Shown here: positions 35,186-44,136 of the stretch, piece by piece | Position numbering within the stretch: the first letter of the stretch is position 1 | Layout of the letters: every line of letters begins with the position of its first letter | Source of the DNA: DASZIT01 sp963770635 | GTDB lineage: Bacteria > Actinomycetota > Acidimicrobiia > Acidimicrobiales > RAAP-2 | Reading direction: 5' to 3' | NCBI GenBank assembly: GCA_963770635.1 | Contig: CAVYQI010000006.1 | Span: forward strand, 496,001 to 560,000 | Length of the DNA: 64,000 nt | Notes under the pieces: generated by a model | Told to the model about the DNA's origin: nothing | Seen by the model: only the letters and a program-made list of their open reading frames with translations | Database searches by the model: none | Program-made: the position numbers and the translations under genes

Positions 35186-36823
35186 TCAGAACAGGGACTT
35201 GGCCGCCTTCGAGTCAGGCTTGCCCGCCGCCGTCAGCGGGATCTCGTCCACCAGAATCATCTGCCGCGGAACCTTGTACCCGGCGACCATTGATCGACAG
35301 TGCGTCTGGATGCTCTCGAGGGTCACACCCTCCGCCCCGGATCTGGGATGGACGACCACCGCGACCTGCTCGCCGAACCGGTCGTCGGGGACACCCACGA
35401 CGATGGCGTCGAACACCGCGGGGTGGGCTTTCACCGCCGCTTCGACCTCTTCGGGGAAGATCTTCTCTCCCCCCGAGTTGATCGAGGCCGAACCTCGGCC
35501 GTGCACCGTGATGGTCCCGTCCGCCTCGACGGTGGCCAGGTCCCCAGGAACCGACCATCGAATGCCGGCGGCGTCGACAGGGAAGGTGACCGCCGACTTC
35601 GCCTCGTCCTTGAAGTAGCCCAGTGGGATGCGCCCGGTTCTGGCCAGTCGCCCGATCCGCCCATCGCCCGGAGTCAGCGGCCGGAGATCGTCGTCGAGGA
35701 CGGTGGTCTCCGGACCCATCGCGAACCGGGGTCCGGTGGCGGCGGTCTCGACCAGCCCCTGTGCCCCGCTCTCGCTCGAACCGAAGGTGTCGCGAATCAC
35801 CAGATTGGGCAGCTGCTGACGAAGCTCGTCCTTGACCGTCTTCGAAAACATGGCCCCGCCGGATCCGATGGCAACCAAGGTCGAGGTGTCGTAGGTGCCG
35901 GGCGCCGCGGAGGCGAGGGCCTCGACCAGGGGATGGGCCATGGCATCACCCACCAATCCCATCGACACCACTCCCTCGTCCCCGACCATCCGCAATACCT
36001 CGTCGGCGTCGTACCGGTGCGAGGTGTAGAGCACCACCGTCCCACCCATCATGAAGCCGTTCCATGCCACCCACTGGGCATTGCCGTGCATCATCGGGCC
36101 CAGCACCAGCAGCACTGCCCGCTTGGCGTCGTCGACTTGCACCCGTTCGGCCAACTCTTCGGCGGCGGCGATCGGCTCCCGACCCCAGCCGCCACCGCTC
36201 ATGGCGGAGAAAAAGATGTCCTCTTGCCGCCACATGACACCTTTGGGCATCCCGGTGGTGCCGCCGGTATAGAGGAGATAGAGATCGTCAGGGGACCGGG
36301 GGGCGAAATCACGGTCGGGACTGGCGGCGGCCAGGGCCGCCTCGTACTCGACGGTGGGAAAACCCGGGTCCATCGCCGGTCCGGAGCCGTCGTCGATGAC
36401 GATGAGCAGACGGGGTACAACGACATCGGCGTCGGTCCCGTTCGGCGGCGCCAAGGCCTCCGCCACCAACGCCGACAGGGCACCCTCGTAGACCAGTACC
36501 TCGAGGTCGGCATTGTCCGCCACGTAGCGGAGCTCGGGAGCCACGTAGCGAAAATTGAGATTGATCGGCACGGTTCTCGCCTTGTAACAGCCGATCATCA
36601 TTTCGAGCCATTCGACGCAGTTGTGGGCGAGAATTCCAACGTGGGCGCCGGGCTGGATCCCGCGATCTTGGAGATAGTGCGCCACCCGATTGGCTCGCTC
36701 GTCCAGCTCCCGATACGTCCGTCGAGCGGTTCCCGCAATCAACGCCTCGCGTTCGGGGACCGTGTCCACCACGACTTCAAAGAGGTCGGCCAGATTCAGT
36801 TCCCTGTCAGCCATCCGCGTCAT
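35186..36823 (-). CDS. Acyl-CoA synthetase / AMP-dependent ligase
   Basis: 545 residues; ATG at 36823, or an ATG three codons further in. The AMP-binding signature is YTGGTTGMPKGVMW, followed by the downstream motifs DTFGSSESG, RSVPGDLATVEADG and the C-terminal SGGEKIFPEEVE, with the adenylation lysine in LTAAGKPDSK. It activates a carboxylic acid as acyl-AMP and then acyl-CoA in the cytoplasm. The chain is not predictable, but the relatives are fatty-acyl-CoA ligases. It is divergent from an SDR gene and in the same region as two enoyl-CoA hydratases, which suggests fatty-acid or steroid side-chain catabolism. Confidence 0.92.
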   Translation of the reverse strand: MTRMADRELNLADLFEVVVDTVPEREALIAGTARRTYRELDERANRVAHYLQDRGIQPGAHVGILAHNCVEWLEMMIGCYKARTVPINLNFRYVAPELRYVADNADLEVLVYEGALSALVAEALAPPNGTDADVVVPRLLIVIDDGSGPAMDPGFPTVEYEAALAAASPDRDFAPRSPDDLYLLYTGGTTGMPKGVMWRQEDIFFSAMSGGGWGREPIAAAEELAERVQVDDAKRAVLLVLGPMMHGNAQWVAWNGFMMGGTVVLYTSHRYDADEVLRMVGDEGVVSMGLVGDAMAHPLVEALASAAPGTYDTSTLVAIGSGGAMFSKTVKDELRQQLPNLVIRDTFGSSESGAQGLVETAATGPRFAMGPETTVLDDDLRPLTPGDGRIGRLARTGRIPLGYFKDEAKSAVTFPVDAAGIRWSVPGDLATVEADGTITVHGRGSASINSGGEKIFPEEVEAAVKAHPAVFDAIVVGVPDDRFGEQVAVVVHPRSGAEGVTLESIQTHCRSMVAGYKVPRQMILVDEIPLTAAGKPDSKAAKSLF

Positions 36824-36998
36824 TCCCCGTCTTTCCGAACCCTCACGGCCTCCGAGCTCCGGCCCAGAGCCGTATCATGCGCCACTCGGCCGGTCATTGT
36901 GTAGCACGGACGGCCCGGCGTCGGTCCGGGGGCAAAGCGAGAAGGGCCGGCGTCGATACCAGGCGATCTCAATGAGATGAGAAAGAAAGGTCAGGGAA

Positions 36999-37871
36999 AT
37001 GGCACTTACGAACTCGGAGCGGACCGGAATCGCCGGGCTGTCGGCCCTGGTCACCGGCGGTGGCAGCGGCATCGGCCTCGGAACCGCCTCCCGCCTGGTC
37101 GCCGACGGTGCCCATGTGACCATCTGCGGGCGCACCGAGGAGAAGCTGCAACGAGCGGTGACGGCATTGTCAGCGGTAGCCGGGTCCCCGGCGCCCGGAT
37201 CCGGCTCGGCGGGGGGAACCGCCCGCTATGTAGTGGCCGACGTCACCATCGAGGAGGAGATCGCCGCGGCCATCGCCGTGGCCGCGGAAGAACGCGGCCG
37301 GCTGGACATCCTCTTCGCCAATGCCGGCGGCGCCCACCACATGGGCCCGATCACCGGCGCCGATCTGGACCAGGTACGGGCGACGGTCGACCTCAATCTC
37401 ATCGGCACCTTCCTGTGCATCAAGCACGGGGCACCGTTGATGGGTGCCGGGGTGGGGACCGGGATCGACGGCGGCCGGGCGCCGGGCGGATCCATCATCG
37501 GGATGTCGTCGGGAGCCGGAGCCTTCCCCCACCGCTACCTCTGGGCCTACGGCTCGGCCAAGGCGGGGATCGACATGTTGTGCAAATGCGCGGCCGAGGA
37601 GCTGGGCAGTTCGGGCATCCGGGTCAACACCGTGCAGCCCGGGATCGTGGACGATGATCTGATGGCCCCGATCACCGCCGGCGGCCCGCTTCTCGACGAC
37701 TATCTGGCCGAGATGCCGATCCGCCGGCTGGGCACCGTCGAGGACATCGCCGCGGCGGTGCGGTTCCTGGCCGGCCCGGAGTCATCCTGGATCACCGGGG
37801 ACAACGTGGCCGTCGACGGCGGCCATCACCTCCGGCGCGGCGCCAACTACGGGTTGCTGTTCGGCGAATGA
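36999..37871 (+). CDS. Short-chain dehydrogenase/reductase
   Basis: 290 residues from ATG with AGAAAGG upstream. It has the classical SDR marks: cofactor motif TGGGSGIG, NAG in LFANAGG, the catalytic Ser in IIGMSSGAG and the YGSAK pair, and the PGIVDDDL segment after the active site. An Arg just after the second strand (CGRTEEK) suggests NADP(H) preference. It is a cytoplasmic oxidoreductase for an alcohol or ketone, with substrate unknown. It is divergent from the acyl-CoA synthetase. Confidence 0.92.
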   Translation: MALTNSERTGIAGLSALVTGGGSGIGLGTASRLVADGAHVTICGRTEEKLQRAVTALSAVAGSPAPGSGSAGGTARYVVADVTIEEEIAAAIAVAAEERGRLDILFANAGGAHHMGPITGADLDQVRATVDLNLIGTFLCIKHGAPLMGAGVGTGIDGGRAPGGSIIGMSSGAGAFPHRYLWAYGSAKAGIDMLCKCAAEELGSSGIRVNTVQPGIVDDDLMAPITAGGPLLDDYLAEMPIRRLGTVEDIAAAVRFLAGPESSWITGDNVAVDGGHHLRRGANYGLLFGE

Positions 37872-37882
37872 CGAGAGGAGGG

Positions 37883-37919
37883 CGGTCGGTGGGCGTCGGT
37901 GGTCGGTCGGTGGGCGTCG
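37883..37919 (+). repeat. Two 16-bp direct repeats, 21-bp period
   Basis: CGGTCGGTGGGCGTCG at 37883-37898 and 37904-37919, in the convergent gap between the SDR and Ogt genes. Function unknown. Confidence 0.6.
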
Positions 37920-37923
37920 CCGC

Positions 37924-38478
37924 TCAGCGGAACGAGGCCGCGCCTTCCAGCGCCAGCAGTTCGCGCTTCATCGGCAGGCCGCCCCCGTAGCCACCGATGG
38001 TGCCCTCCGAGGTGATGACCCGGTGACACGGCAGGATGATGGCCAGCGGGTTCTTCCCGTTGGCCTGCCCGACGGCCCGGAACGCCTTGGGACTACCGAC
38101 CCGGCGGGCGAGCTCGGCGTAACTGATCGTCTGCCCGTAGGGAATGTCGGCCAAGGCGAACCACACCCTGCGCTGGAACGGAGTGCCCTGGGGGTCGAGC
38201 GCGAGCTCGAAGCTCTTGCGTTCGCCGGCGAAATACTCGTCGAGTTGGGTGGCGGCCTCCAGCAGGTGATGGTGGATCCCGACGTCTTGGCCACCGTCGT
38301 CCTCTTCGACGCCGGTCGACTGCGGAGGTTTGGTCGCGCCGGGTAACACCAGGTGGGTCAACCCGTCGTCATCGGCGCACAGCATCAACTCGCCCACCGG
38401 CGTGGAGAGCTGCATGGTCTTGACGGTGTTCGGTCGGCTCGGTGCCCGATGGGAATGGGGTTTCGTTGCGGTCTTCAT
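37924..38478 (-). CDS. ogt: O6-methylguanine-DNA methyltransferase
   Basis: 184 residues from the ATG that overlaps the stop of the Ada-AlkA gene. The active-site motif IILPCHRVI holds the acceptor cysteine. The DNA-binding helix-turn-helix (YAELARRVGSPKAFRAVGQA) precedes it, and GYGGGLPMKRELLALEG closes the domain as in Ogt/MGMT. It transfers the alkyl group from O6-alkylguanine to itself in a single-use repair reaction. With the Ada-AlkA gene it forms a two-gene alkylation-repair operon. Confidence 0.93.
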   Translation of the reverse strand: MKTATKPHSHRAPSRPNTVKTMQLSTPVGELMLCADDDGLTHLVLPGATKPPQSTGVEEDDGGQDVGIHHHLLEAATQLDEYFAGERKSFELALDPQGTPFQRRVWFALADIPYGQTISYAELARRVGSPKAFRAVGQANGKNPLAIILPCHRVITSEGTIGGYGGGLPMKRELLALEGAASFR

Positions 38479-39944
38479 GCGGCGTTGGCTTCTCCTTCGG
38501 GTTCGATTGGCATGGCCCACAAGTGGGCCATGGCGTAGGCGCGCCATGGGCGCCACTTCTCGGCCAGTCGGTTGACGGTCTCGATGTCGTCGCGGTGGCC
38601 CAGACGGGCGATGCCTCGCCGGACACCCAGATCGGTGGGCAGAAACGCATCGGGGTGGCCGAGTGCCCGCATCGAGACATAGGCGGTGGTCCACGGTCCG
38701 ATGCCGGGCAGGCCGAGCAAGCCACGCTCGACCTCGTCGGGGTCCTCACCCGGGTTGATCCGGAGGGTGCCCTTAGCGATGGCGGCGGCGAGCGATCCGA
38801 GGGTCCGGCGCCGGCTTCCCGGCATGGCGAAAACGGAGTCATCGGCGGAGATGATCTCCTCGGCGGTCGGGAACAGGTGGGTGACCGTCGGCCGAGGATT
38901 GATCAGCCGTCGTCCGGCCGCGCCCACCAATCGTCCGGTCACCGTCCGGGCTCCGGCCACCGATATCTGCTGGCCGATGACCCCCCGCACCGCCAGCTCG
39001 GCCCCGTCGACGGCACCCGGCATCCGCTTTCCGGGGGTGCGTTGGACCGACGGCCGCAGCAACGGGTCGAGGGAAAGGGTTTCATCCACCGCCACCGGAT
39101 CGGCATCGAGGTCGAGCAACCGCCGGCACCGGGTCACCGCGGCGGTCAGGTCGCGGAGATCCTGCAGATAGAACGTCGACCGCACACACCCGTCTCCGGG
39201 CGTGAGCTCGACGATCCCCTCGCCATGGGGAAGGTCCAGGCTGCGCAGGAAGGTGCCGTCGATGTACGACTCGACGCCGGGAACCGCCCGAAAAGCGAGG
39301 AACTCGAACAACGACTCGGCGTCGAACGGTGCACGGTAGGGCAGCCGGAGCTGAATCGACCCCGCACTGCGGTCCCCCCGTCGCTGGCTCTTGAGCCGGA
39401 GATCGGTGGGCGTCTTGGCGAATACCTCCCGGATGGTGTCGTTGAACTGCCGAACGCTGGCGAAGCCGGCGGCAAATGCCACCTGCGAGACCGGAAGGTC
39501 GGTCGTCTCCATCAGGATCCTGGCGGTCTGGGCCCGTTGGGCCCGGGCCAGGGCCAGGGGTCCGGCGCCGACTTCGGCGACCAGCACCCGTTGCACCTGA
39601 CGGGCGCTGAAGCCGAGATGGCGGGCCAAGCCGGCGACCCCTTCGCGATCGACGATCCCGTCGGCGATCAACTTCATGGCCCGGGCGACGACGTCCGCTC
39701 GCATGTCCCATTCCGGGGATCCGGGAGATGCATCCGGCCGGCAGCGCATGCACGCCCGGAATCCGGCTTGCTGGGCCGACGCGGCGGTGGGATAGAACCG
39801 GACATTGCCGGGTTTGGGGGTGATCGCCGGGCAGCTGGGTCGGCAGTAGATGTGGGTCGAGGTCACCGCGGTGAAGAACCACCCGTCAAAGCGGGTGTCC
39901 CGGCTCTGCACCGCCCGGTAACACTGCTCGAAGTCGTCGATCAC
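38475..39944 (-). CDS. Ada-type regulator fused to AlkA 3-methyladenine DNA glycosylase
   Basis: 489 residues with three parts. The first is an N-terminal Ada zinc domain with its four cysteines (YCRPSC and ACMRC), whose first Cys takes methyl groups from phosphotriesters. The second is an AraC-type helix-turn-helix pair (GVAGLARHLGFSARQVQRVL, VSQVAFAAGFASVRQFN). The third is an AlkA glycosylase with helix-hairpin-helix LLGLPGIGPWTTAYV and catalytic Asp in DAFLPTDLG. This is a known actinobacterial fusion. Methylation probably turns it into an activator of its own operon, which also carries ogt. Confidence 0.94.
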   Translation of the reverse strand: MIDDFEQCYRAVQSRDTRFDGWFFTAVTSTHIYCRPSCPAITPKPGNVRFYPTAASAQQAGFRACMRCRPDASPGSPEWDMRADVVARAMKLIADGIVDREGVAGLARHLGFSARQVQRVLVAEVGAGPLALARAQRAQTARILMETTDLPVSQVAFAAGFASVRQFNDTIREVFAKTPTDLRLKSQRRGDRSAGSIQLRLPYRAPFDAESLFEFLAFRAVPGVESYIDGTFLRSLDLPHGEGIVELTPGDGCVRSTFYLQDLRDLTAAVTRCRRLLDLDADPVAVDETLSLDPLLRPSVQRTPGKRMPGAVDGAELAVRGVIGQQISVAGARTVTGRLVGAAGRRLINPRPTVTHLFPTAEEIISADDSVFAMPGSRRRTLGSLAAAIAKGTLRINPGEDPDEVERGLLGLPGIGPWTTAYVSMRALGHPDAFLPTDLGVRRGIARLGHRDDIETVNRLAEKWRPWRAYAMAHLWAMPIEPEGEANAA

Positions 39945-40074
39945 CCTGCCAGTGTCGCACGCTCCGCAGGTGATGTCTGGCGGAAATCGGACATGGACGC
40001 CAGAGGGGCGAATCGGGGGCGAGAAGGGGGCGGCTCAGGAGGTGATCGGGGGCGGCGCACCGGGAGGCATCCTG

Positions 40075-40926
40075 CTACTCGACGCCACCCTCGGGGATCC
40101 AGCGGCCGGAGTCACGCCATTCGACCGCGGCATGAAATCCCTCATCGGCGGCCAGCTGTTGGAACCATCGGCCCTCCGGCGAGTGCCGGGTGATGCCGTC
40201 GAAGAGGGTGGCCAGGAGTTGGGTGCCGTGGAGGCCCATGTTGTCGTAGGCCTGGTTGATCATCAGCTTCTGCATCACCAGTTGATTGATCGGCACCCCG
40301 GCCATCCGATCGGCCAGCACCTCCACCCGGCCGTCCAGTTCGTCGGCCGGCACCGATTCGAGTACCAGTCCCCAGGCCGCCGCCTGCCGCCCGTCGATGG
40401 TGTCGCCGGTCAGCAGCATCCGCTTGGCTCGCTCGGCGCCGAGCCGGTAGACCCACATGGCGGTGGTCGGGCAACCCCACACCCGGGCCGGCATGTAGCC
40501 GATTCGGGCGTCGTCGGCCATCACCACCAGATCGCAGCACAGGGCGATGTCACTGCCGCCGGCCACCGCGTGGCCCTGGACTTTGCAGATGGTGGGCTTC
40601 AACGAGCGGAAGAGGCTGGTGAACTGATCGGTATTCCGCTTCATGGCCCGGAAGTCCTTGATCGGGTCCCACACCATCCCTTGGGTGCCGATCCCCCCTT
40701 CGGCGAAGTCCTTGAGGTCGTAGCCGGAACAGAACGATCTTCCCTCCCCACGCAGCACGATGACGTGGACCTCGTTGTCGTCATTGGCCTGCTCGACGGC
40801 GGCATCGATCTCGCCGGGCATGAACCGGTCGATGGCGTTGAGCCGTTCGGGACGATTGAGGGTGATGTAGGCCTTGCGGTCGGTCGTCTCGTAGCGCAGC
40901 GAGCGGAAGTTGGCAGTGTCGGTCAT
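40075..40926 (-). CDS. Enoyl-CoA hydratase/isomerase family protein
   Basis: 283 residues from ATG with GGGGAG upstream. Crotonase marks: ITLNRPERLNAI at the start, the first oxyanion segment FCSGYDLKDF and the second QGHAVAGGSDIALCCDLVV. The acidic residues of typical hydratases are not clearly present: the position after WGCP is Thr/Thr, so hydratase activity is uncertain. It acts on an acyl-CoA in the cytoplasm. It follows an S4 protein gene on the same strand by 67 bp. Confidence 0.88.
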   Translation of the reverse strand: MTDTANFRSLRYETTDRKAYITLNRPERLNAIDRFMPGEIDAAVEQANDDNEVHVIVLRGEGRSFCSGYDLKDFAEGGIGTQGMVWDPIKDFRAMKRNTDQFTSLFRSLKPTICKVQGHAVAGGSDIALCCDLVVMADDARIGYMPARVWGCPTTAMWVYRLGAERAKRMLLTGDTIDGRQAAAWGLVLESVPADELDGRVEVLADRMAGVPINQLVMQKLMINQAYDNMGLHGTQLLATLFDGITRHSPEGRWFQQLAADEGFHAAVEWRDSGRWIPEGGVE

Positions 40927-40993
40927 GCCGACTCCCCATCGCTCGACCAAGAGGCCGTCACAAGTGGTTCAGGATCTCGACATCGGGTGGTGA

Positions 40994-41407
40994 TCACAGC
41001 CGGCGCAGCTTGTCCAGATTCCGGCGATCCCGCTTGGTCGGCCGGCCCGAACCGGGTTCCCGGAACATTGTCGGGACGACGAGCTCGGTCGGTGGCGGCG
41101 GCGGGGTGTGGTCGATCAGACACTCGGCCGCCACCGGAGCGCCGACCCGCTTGGAGATCAGCCTGACGACCTCCACGATCCGGGCCCGATCCGCCACCCG
41201 GGTCTCCACCCGGTCTCCGGGCCTCACCGCGGATGACGCCTTTGCTGTCGCGCCGTTGATCCGGACCCGCCCGCCCCGGCAGGCGGCGGTGGCCGCCGAG
41301 CGGGTCTTGTGGAGCCGGACCGCCCACAGCCACTGATCGATTCGGGTGGTTTCGATCCGACCATGCTGGCACGTGGAGCCAAGGGCGGGCGAGCCCCGGA
41401 TCGTCAA
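40994..41407 (-). CDS. S4-domain RNA-binding protein (Hsp15-like)
   Basis: 137 residues if the TTG that overlaps the upstream stop (TTGA) is used. The S4 domain begins at TRIDQWLWAVRLHKTRS and runs through CRGGRVRINGATAKASSAVRPGD. The C-terminal ~60 residues contain a Pro run and end in a basic region (GRPTKRDRRNLDKLRRL). Hsp15-like proteins bind stalled 50S subunits with nascent chains; a role here is by homology. No other start codon suits the domain well. Confidence 0.85.
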   Translation of the reverse strand: MTIRGSPALGSTCQHGRIETTRIDQWLWAVRLHKTRSAATAACRGGRVRINGATAKASSAVRPGDRVETRVADRARIVEVVRLISKRVGAPVAAECLIDHTPPPPPTELVVPTMFREPGSGRPTKRDRRNLDKLRRL

Positions 41408-42192
41408 TGACCAGGGGTTGTCACCGTTCCCGGGTGGCTGTCGGCGGCGCCCACGTCCGGCGTCGGGACAGGCTGGCTTCGCCGCCTGGTGACCTCGACC
41501 CGGACCACCTCGGGATCCGGATGAGTGAGGATCAGCTGGCCCGTCTCACCATCGTGTGCGAGAAAGACGTCGTGCATCTCGACAGCGAGAACCGCGAGTT
41601 GGGTGGCATCCCTCGGAGCCGCCGGTTCCGGCCATTGGTCCCGGTGCCCATCCAGATAGGTGGCGGCGGCCCGGACACTGTCGCGTTCGGATCGGTCACC
41701 CGGGGACGGATAGGCGAAGCGCCATCGTCGGGCTTGCCGACTGATCTGAATCTTGTCGTCGTTGTCGAGGCCGGCAGCGGGGAAGACGCGGCAGTCGTAG
41801 GTGCGGCAGGTCCGCGGGCGGTGCGGGTAGATCGAACAGCGGTTGTCGATCAGCATCGGGCAATGCCCCCGGTCGTCGTACCCCAGCAGGACATGGCCGG
41901 GCGGGAATCGAGGTGCCGGGAACAACAGTTCGCCGGGAATGTGCGCAAGGGTGTCGGCCTCGTCCGGTGCGATGTGAATGAACTGCGACGAGGTGCAGCA
42001 GGCGGTGCAGCCGTCGCAGGGGACGTCGGCGGCGGACTCGCCGCGCAGCGCGGCCTGCATCTCGGTCATCCACGACGAGAAGACCCCGGCGTCGAGATCC
42101 GCATCGTCACCCAGTCCGTGGTCGGCCACGACTGCTCTGTTGCTCGATCGGGCGTCCACGGTTCGGAAGGATACGACCCGAGCGCCCAACAC
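41404..42192 (-). CDS. YkgJ-type cysteine-cluster protein
   Basis: About 262 residues. I chose GTG at 42192 because GGAGGTG lies nine bases upstream. The cysteine cluster reads CDGCTACC, then CPMLIDNRCSIYPHRPRTC, then YDCRVFP, the pattern of UPF0153/YkgJ (metal-binding cluster). The C-terminal ~60 residues are unrelated. The biochemical role of the family is not established; the cysteines suggest an Fe-S or zinc site. It is coupled to the downstream S4 gene and lies 25 bp after the acetyltransferase gene. Confidence 0.8.
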   Translation of the reverse strand: MLGARVVSFRTVDARSSNRAVVADHGLGDDADLDAGVFSSWMTEMQAALRGESAADVPCDGCTACCTSSQFIHIAPDEADTLAHIPGELLFPAPRFPPGHVLLGYDDRGHCPMLIDNRCSIYPHRPRTCRTYDCRVFPAAGLDNDDKIQISRQARRWRFAYPSPGDRSERDSVRAAATYLDGHRDQWPEPAAPRDATQLAVLAVEMHDVFLAHDGETGQLILTHPDPEVVRVEVTRRRSQPVPTPDVGAADSHPGTVTTPGH

Positions 42193-42217
42193 CTTGTTGG
42201 TCACCTCCAAGAAGACG

Positions 42218-42814
42218 TCAGGGGAGCGGGGGGCGATCCAGGACCCACCGGGTGGTCACCTGCATGAAATTGATCGAGCTGGGCCGGGCCTCATGGGTGA
42301 ACAGATACCGGAATCCGGCATGCTGCAAGGCTCGGTTCGGGGCGGTGTTGAAGGCGTTCGGCTCACTGAAGAGTCGCTGCAATTGGAGGGCCCGGAAATA
42401 GGTCTCGGCCGACATTCTCACGAAATCGGCTCCGAGCCCCTGCTGCCGCCGGGTCGGATCCAGGATGTGGAGGTGCATGAAGGCCTCCTGGCCGAAGACG
42501 ATGCGATCGGTCGAGCTGAACCCGACGACCCGGCCGTTGAGTTCCCACACCACCGAATAGCTCTCCCGCTCTGGCATCGGACGGGCGTAGTCCTCCTCGT
42601 AAAAGGACCGCCACGCCTCCCGAGCCGGCAACCGGGCCCGATCGACGCCCAGCGTGCGAAGGTGTTCGTCGGAGGAGTCGTGGAAGTAGTTGATCCGCAG
42701 ATCCACCTCGGCCAGCTCCATTTCCCGTACCGTCAGCTTCGCCTCCGAGGCCGCCGCTCCGAATCCTGCCTCCGGGGGCGCGGAGCCGACCCGGTTCGGA
42801 GGCGGCTCGGTCAA
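42218..42814 (-). CDS. GNAT-family N-acetyltransferase
   Basis: 198 residues from the TTG that overlaps the stop of the upstream gene (TTGA). The first strand (LTVREMELAEV) would be lost if the ATG at 42721 were used. The GNAT acetyl-CoA loop is DPTRRQQGLGADFV, with strands FMHLHILD before it and a final FRYLFTHE strand. It acetylates an amine in the cytoplasm; substrate unknown. Confidence 0.82.
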   Translation of the reverse strand: MTEPPPNRVGSAPPEAGFGAAASEAKLTVREMELAEVDLRINYFHDSSDEHLRTLGVDRARLPAREAWRSFYEEDYARPMPERESYSVVWELNGRVVGFSSTDRIVFGQEAFMHLHILDPTRRQQGLGADFVRMSAETYFRALQLQRLFSEPNAFNTAPNRALQHAGFRYLFTHEARPSSINFMQVTTRWVLDRPPLP

Positions 42815-43119
42815 GGTTCGTACAGACCCCGGTAGGCGTCGGAGGCCGCGTCGGTCTGCCGACGACCCTGCGCGACCGACCACTGGCGGGTGGCCCGGTC
42901 GACCGCCAAGGTCGTCCACCCCGGGCCATCCTCGTCGCTCAGGTGAATGAGCAGGGTGTGGGCGTCATGCTCGACCCGAAGCCGATGCTGGGGATTGGCT
43001 TCCTCGTGCAGGCCCCGCACCGGGCCACCCGGCACGTCCAACCCGGCCACGAATGACGTCCAACGGCCCCGGCCTTTCCGGGGTCGAGGAAGCTTGCTCT
43101 GGCCTGACCGGGTGGGCAC
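42811..43119 (-). CDS. Small conserved-looking protein, unknown function
   Basis: 102 residues from GTG. A basic N-terminus (PRPRKGRGRW) precedes a compact beta-rich region (HDAHTLLIHLSDEDGPGW, TTLAVDRATRQWSVAQG). No signal peptide, membrane helix or metal motif. It overlaps the acetyltransferase gene by four bases, so it is probably expressed and co-regulated with it. I do not recognise the family. Confidence 0.65.
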   Translation of the reverse strand: MPTRSGQSKLPRPRKGRGRWTSFVAGLDVPGGPVRGLHEEANPQHRLRVEHDAHTLLIHLSDEDGPGWTTLAVDRATRQWSVAQGRRQTDAASDAYRGLYEP

Positions 43120-43169
43120 GGTTCAACGATACTGAAGGCGAGCGGCCCGAGCCGTGGGTCGCGTCGGGC

Positions 43170-43514
43170 TCACGCCCATCCCAATTCCTTCAGCCGCCGA
43201 TCGTCGATGCCGAAGTGGTGGCCGATCTCGTGGATCACCGTCTTGCGCACCATGTCCACCACCTCCTGGGTGTTCGTGCAGGCTGCACAGATGGTCGCCA
43301 TGTAGATGGTGATGCGATCGGGTACGGCCGACATGTAGCTGTTGCCCCGCTTGGTCAGCGGGATCCCTTCGTAGAGCCCCAGCAGCGATCCGGGCGGACT
43401 CAGCTCGTCCACCACCACCGCGACGTTCTCCATGTTGGCACCCAGCTCGGGAGGGATCCCGTCGAGAGCATCGGTCACCAGTGCCTCGAATTGCTCGACC
43501 GACATCGTGACCAT
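43170..43514 (-). CDS. Zincin-like metallopeptidase family protein
   Basis: 114 residues; ATG at 43514 with a further ATG three codons in. The motif HEIGHHFGIDD is the HExxHxxGxxD of the small zincin-1 type metallopeptidases, which have about this length. The preceding FEALVTDALDGIPPELG is also typical. It is cytoplasmic, with no signal peptide. The substrate is unknown for the family. Confidence 0.85.
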   Translation of the reverse strand: MVTMSVEQFEALVTDALDGIPPELGANMENVAVVVDELSPPGSLLGLYEGIPLTKRGNSYMSAVPDRITIYMATICAACTNTQEVVDMVRKTVIHEIGHHFGIDDRRLKELGWA

Positions 43515-43549
43515 GGATTAGATCATGCCAAGCTCAGGCGGTGTACCTT

Positions 43550-43966
43550 TCACAGCATCCCGTAGGCCCGGGTGGGCGTGAGCCGGACCATGACCCGGTG
43601 GTCGTCGACCATCGCCTGGCGGAAAGCGTCCCAGTCCTCGTGCTCACCGCTGCCTTCCCGGTAGTACTCGACGAGTTCGTCCACCGTGGCGTCGTCGGGG
43701 CGGGACGCCACCGGCGAGAGCTCCACGTCACCCTCGAGAACCACGTAGGCGAAAAAGTCCTGGCGGGAAATGTGCAAAGCCGCCCAGGGCTCACGGGTCA
43801 GATTCCGGTACTTGGCCCGATCAGTGGTGATCGAAACGCGAATGAGCCCATCGTCGAAGACGACATACAGCACGTTCGACAACTGGGGGCGGCCATTCGA
43901 TCGGATCGTGGTCAGGACCGCCTGGCGGTGATCGCGGGCGAAGGTGAGGGCCTTTTCGAGTTCCAT
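43550..43966 (-). CDS. Pyridoxamine-5'-phosphate-oxidase-fold protein, F420-dependent type
   Basis: 138 residues from ATG at 43966. The split-barrel flavin fold is marked by AVLTTIRSNGRPQLSNVLY, then ITTDRAKYRNLTREPWAAL and the C-terminal VDDHRVMVRLTPTRAYGM. This matches the PPOX-class family whose actinobacterial members often use F420 rather than FMN. Substrate unknown. It is a monocistronic-looking gene between the metallopeptidase and the hydratase on the other strand. Confidence 0.85.
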   Translation of the reverse strand: MELEKALTFARDHRQAVLTTIRSNGRPQLSNVLYVVFDDGLIRVSITTDRAKYRNLTREPWAALHISRQDFFAYVVLEGDVELSPVASRPDDATVDELVEYYREGSGEHEDWDAFRQAMVDDHRVMVRLTPTRAYGML

Positions 43967-44136
43967 AGTTTCAGTCAACCGAGCCCAATCATGGCCTATT
44001 CCGACGCGCGTCTGTCGACCGCCCTCGGTGCTGCCCCCACGGCATGTCCGGGTCCACTGGCGGCGACCCTGACGCCGGATGATCGTGGCACGACCCGAGG
44101 TGGGTCGCAACCTCCGGCGGGTGGTTGACTTGAGCG

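Noticed and set aside
38442..40193. Long plus-strand open frame opposite the repair genes
   Set aside because: Complement of ogt and the Ada-AlkA gene, both of which have clear catalytic motifs.
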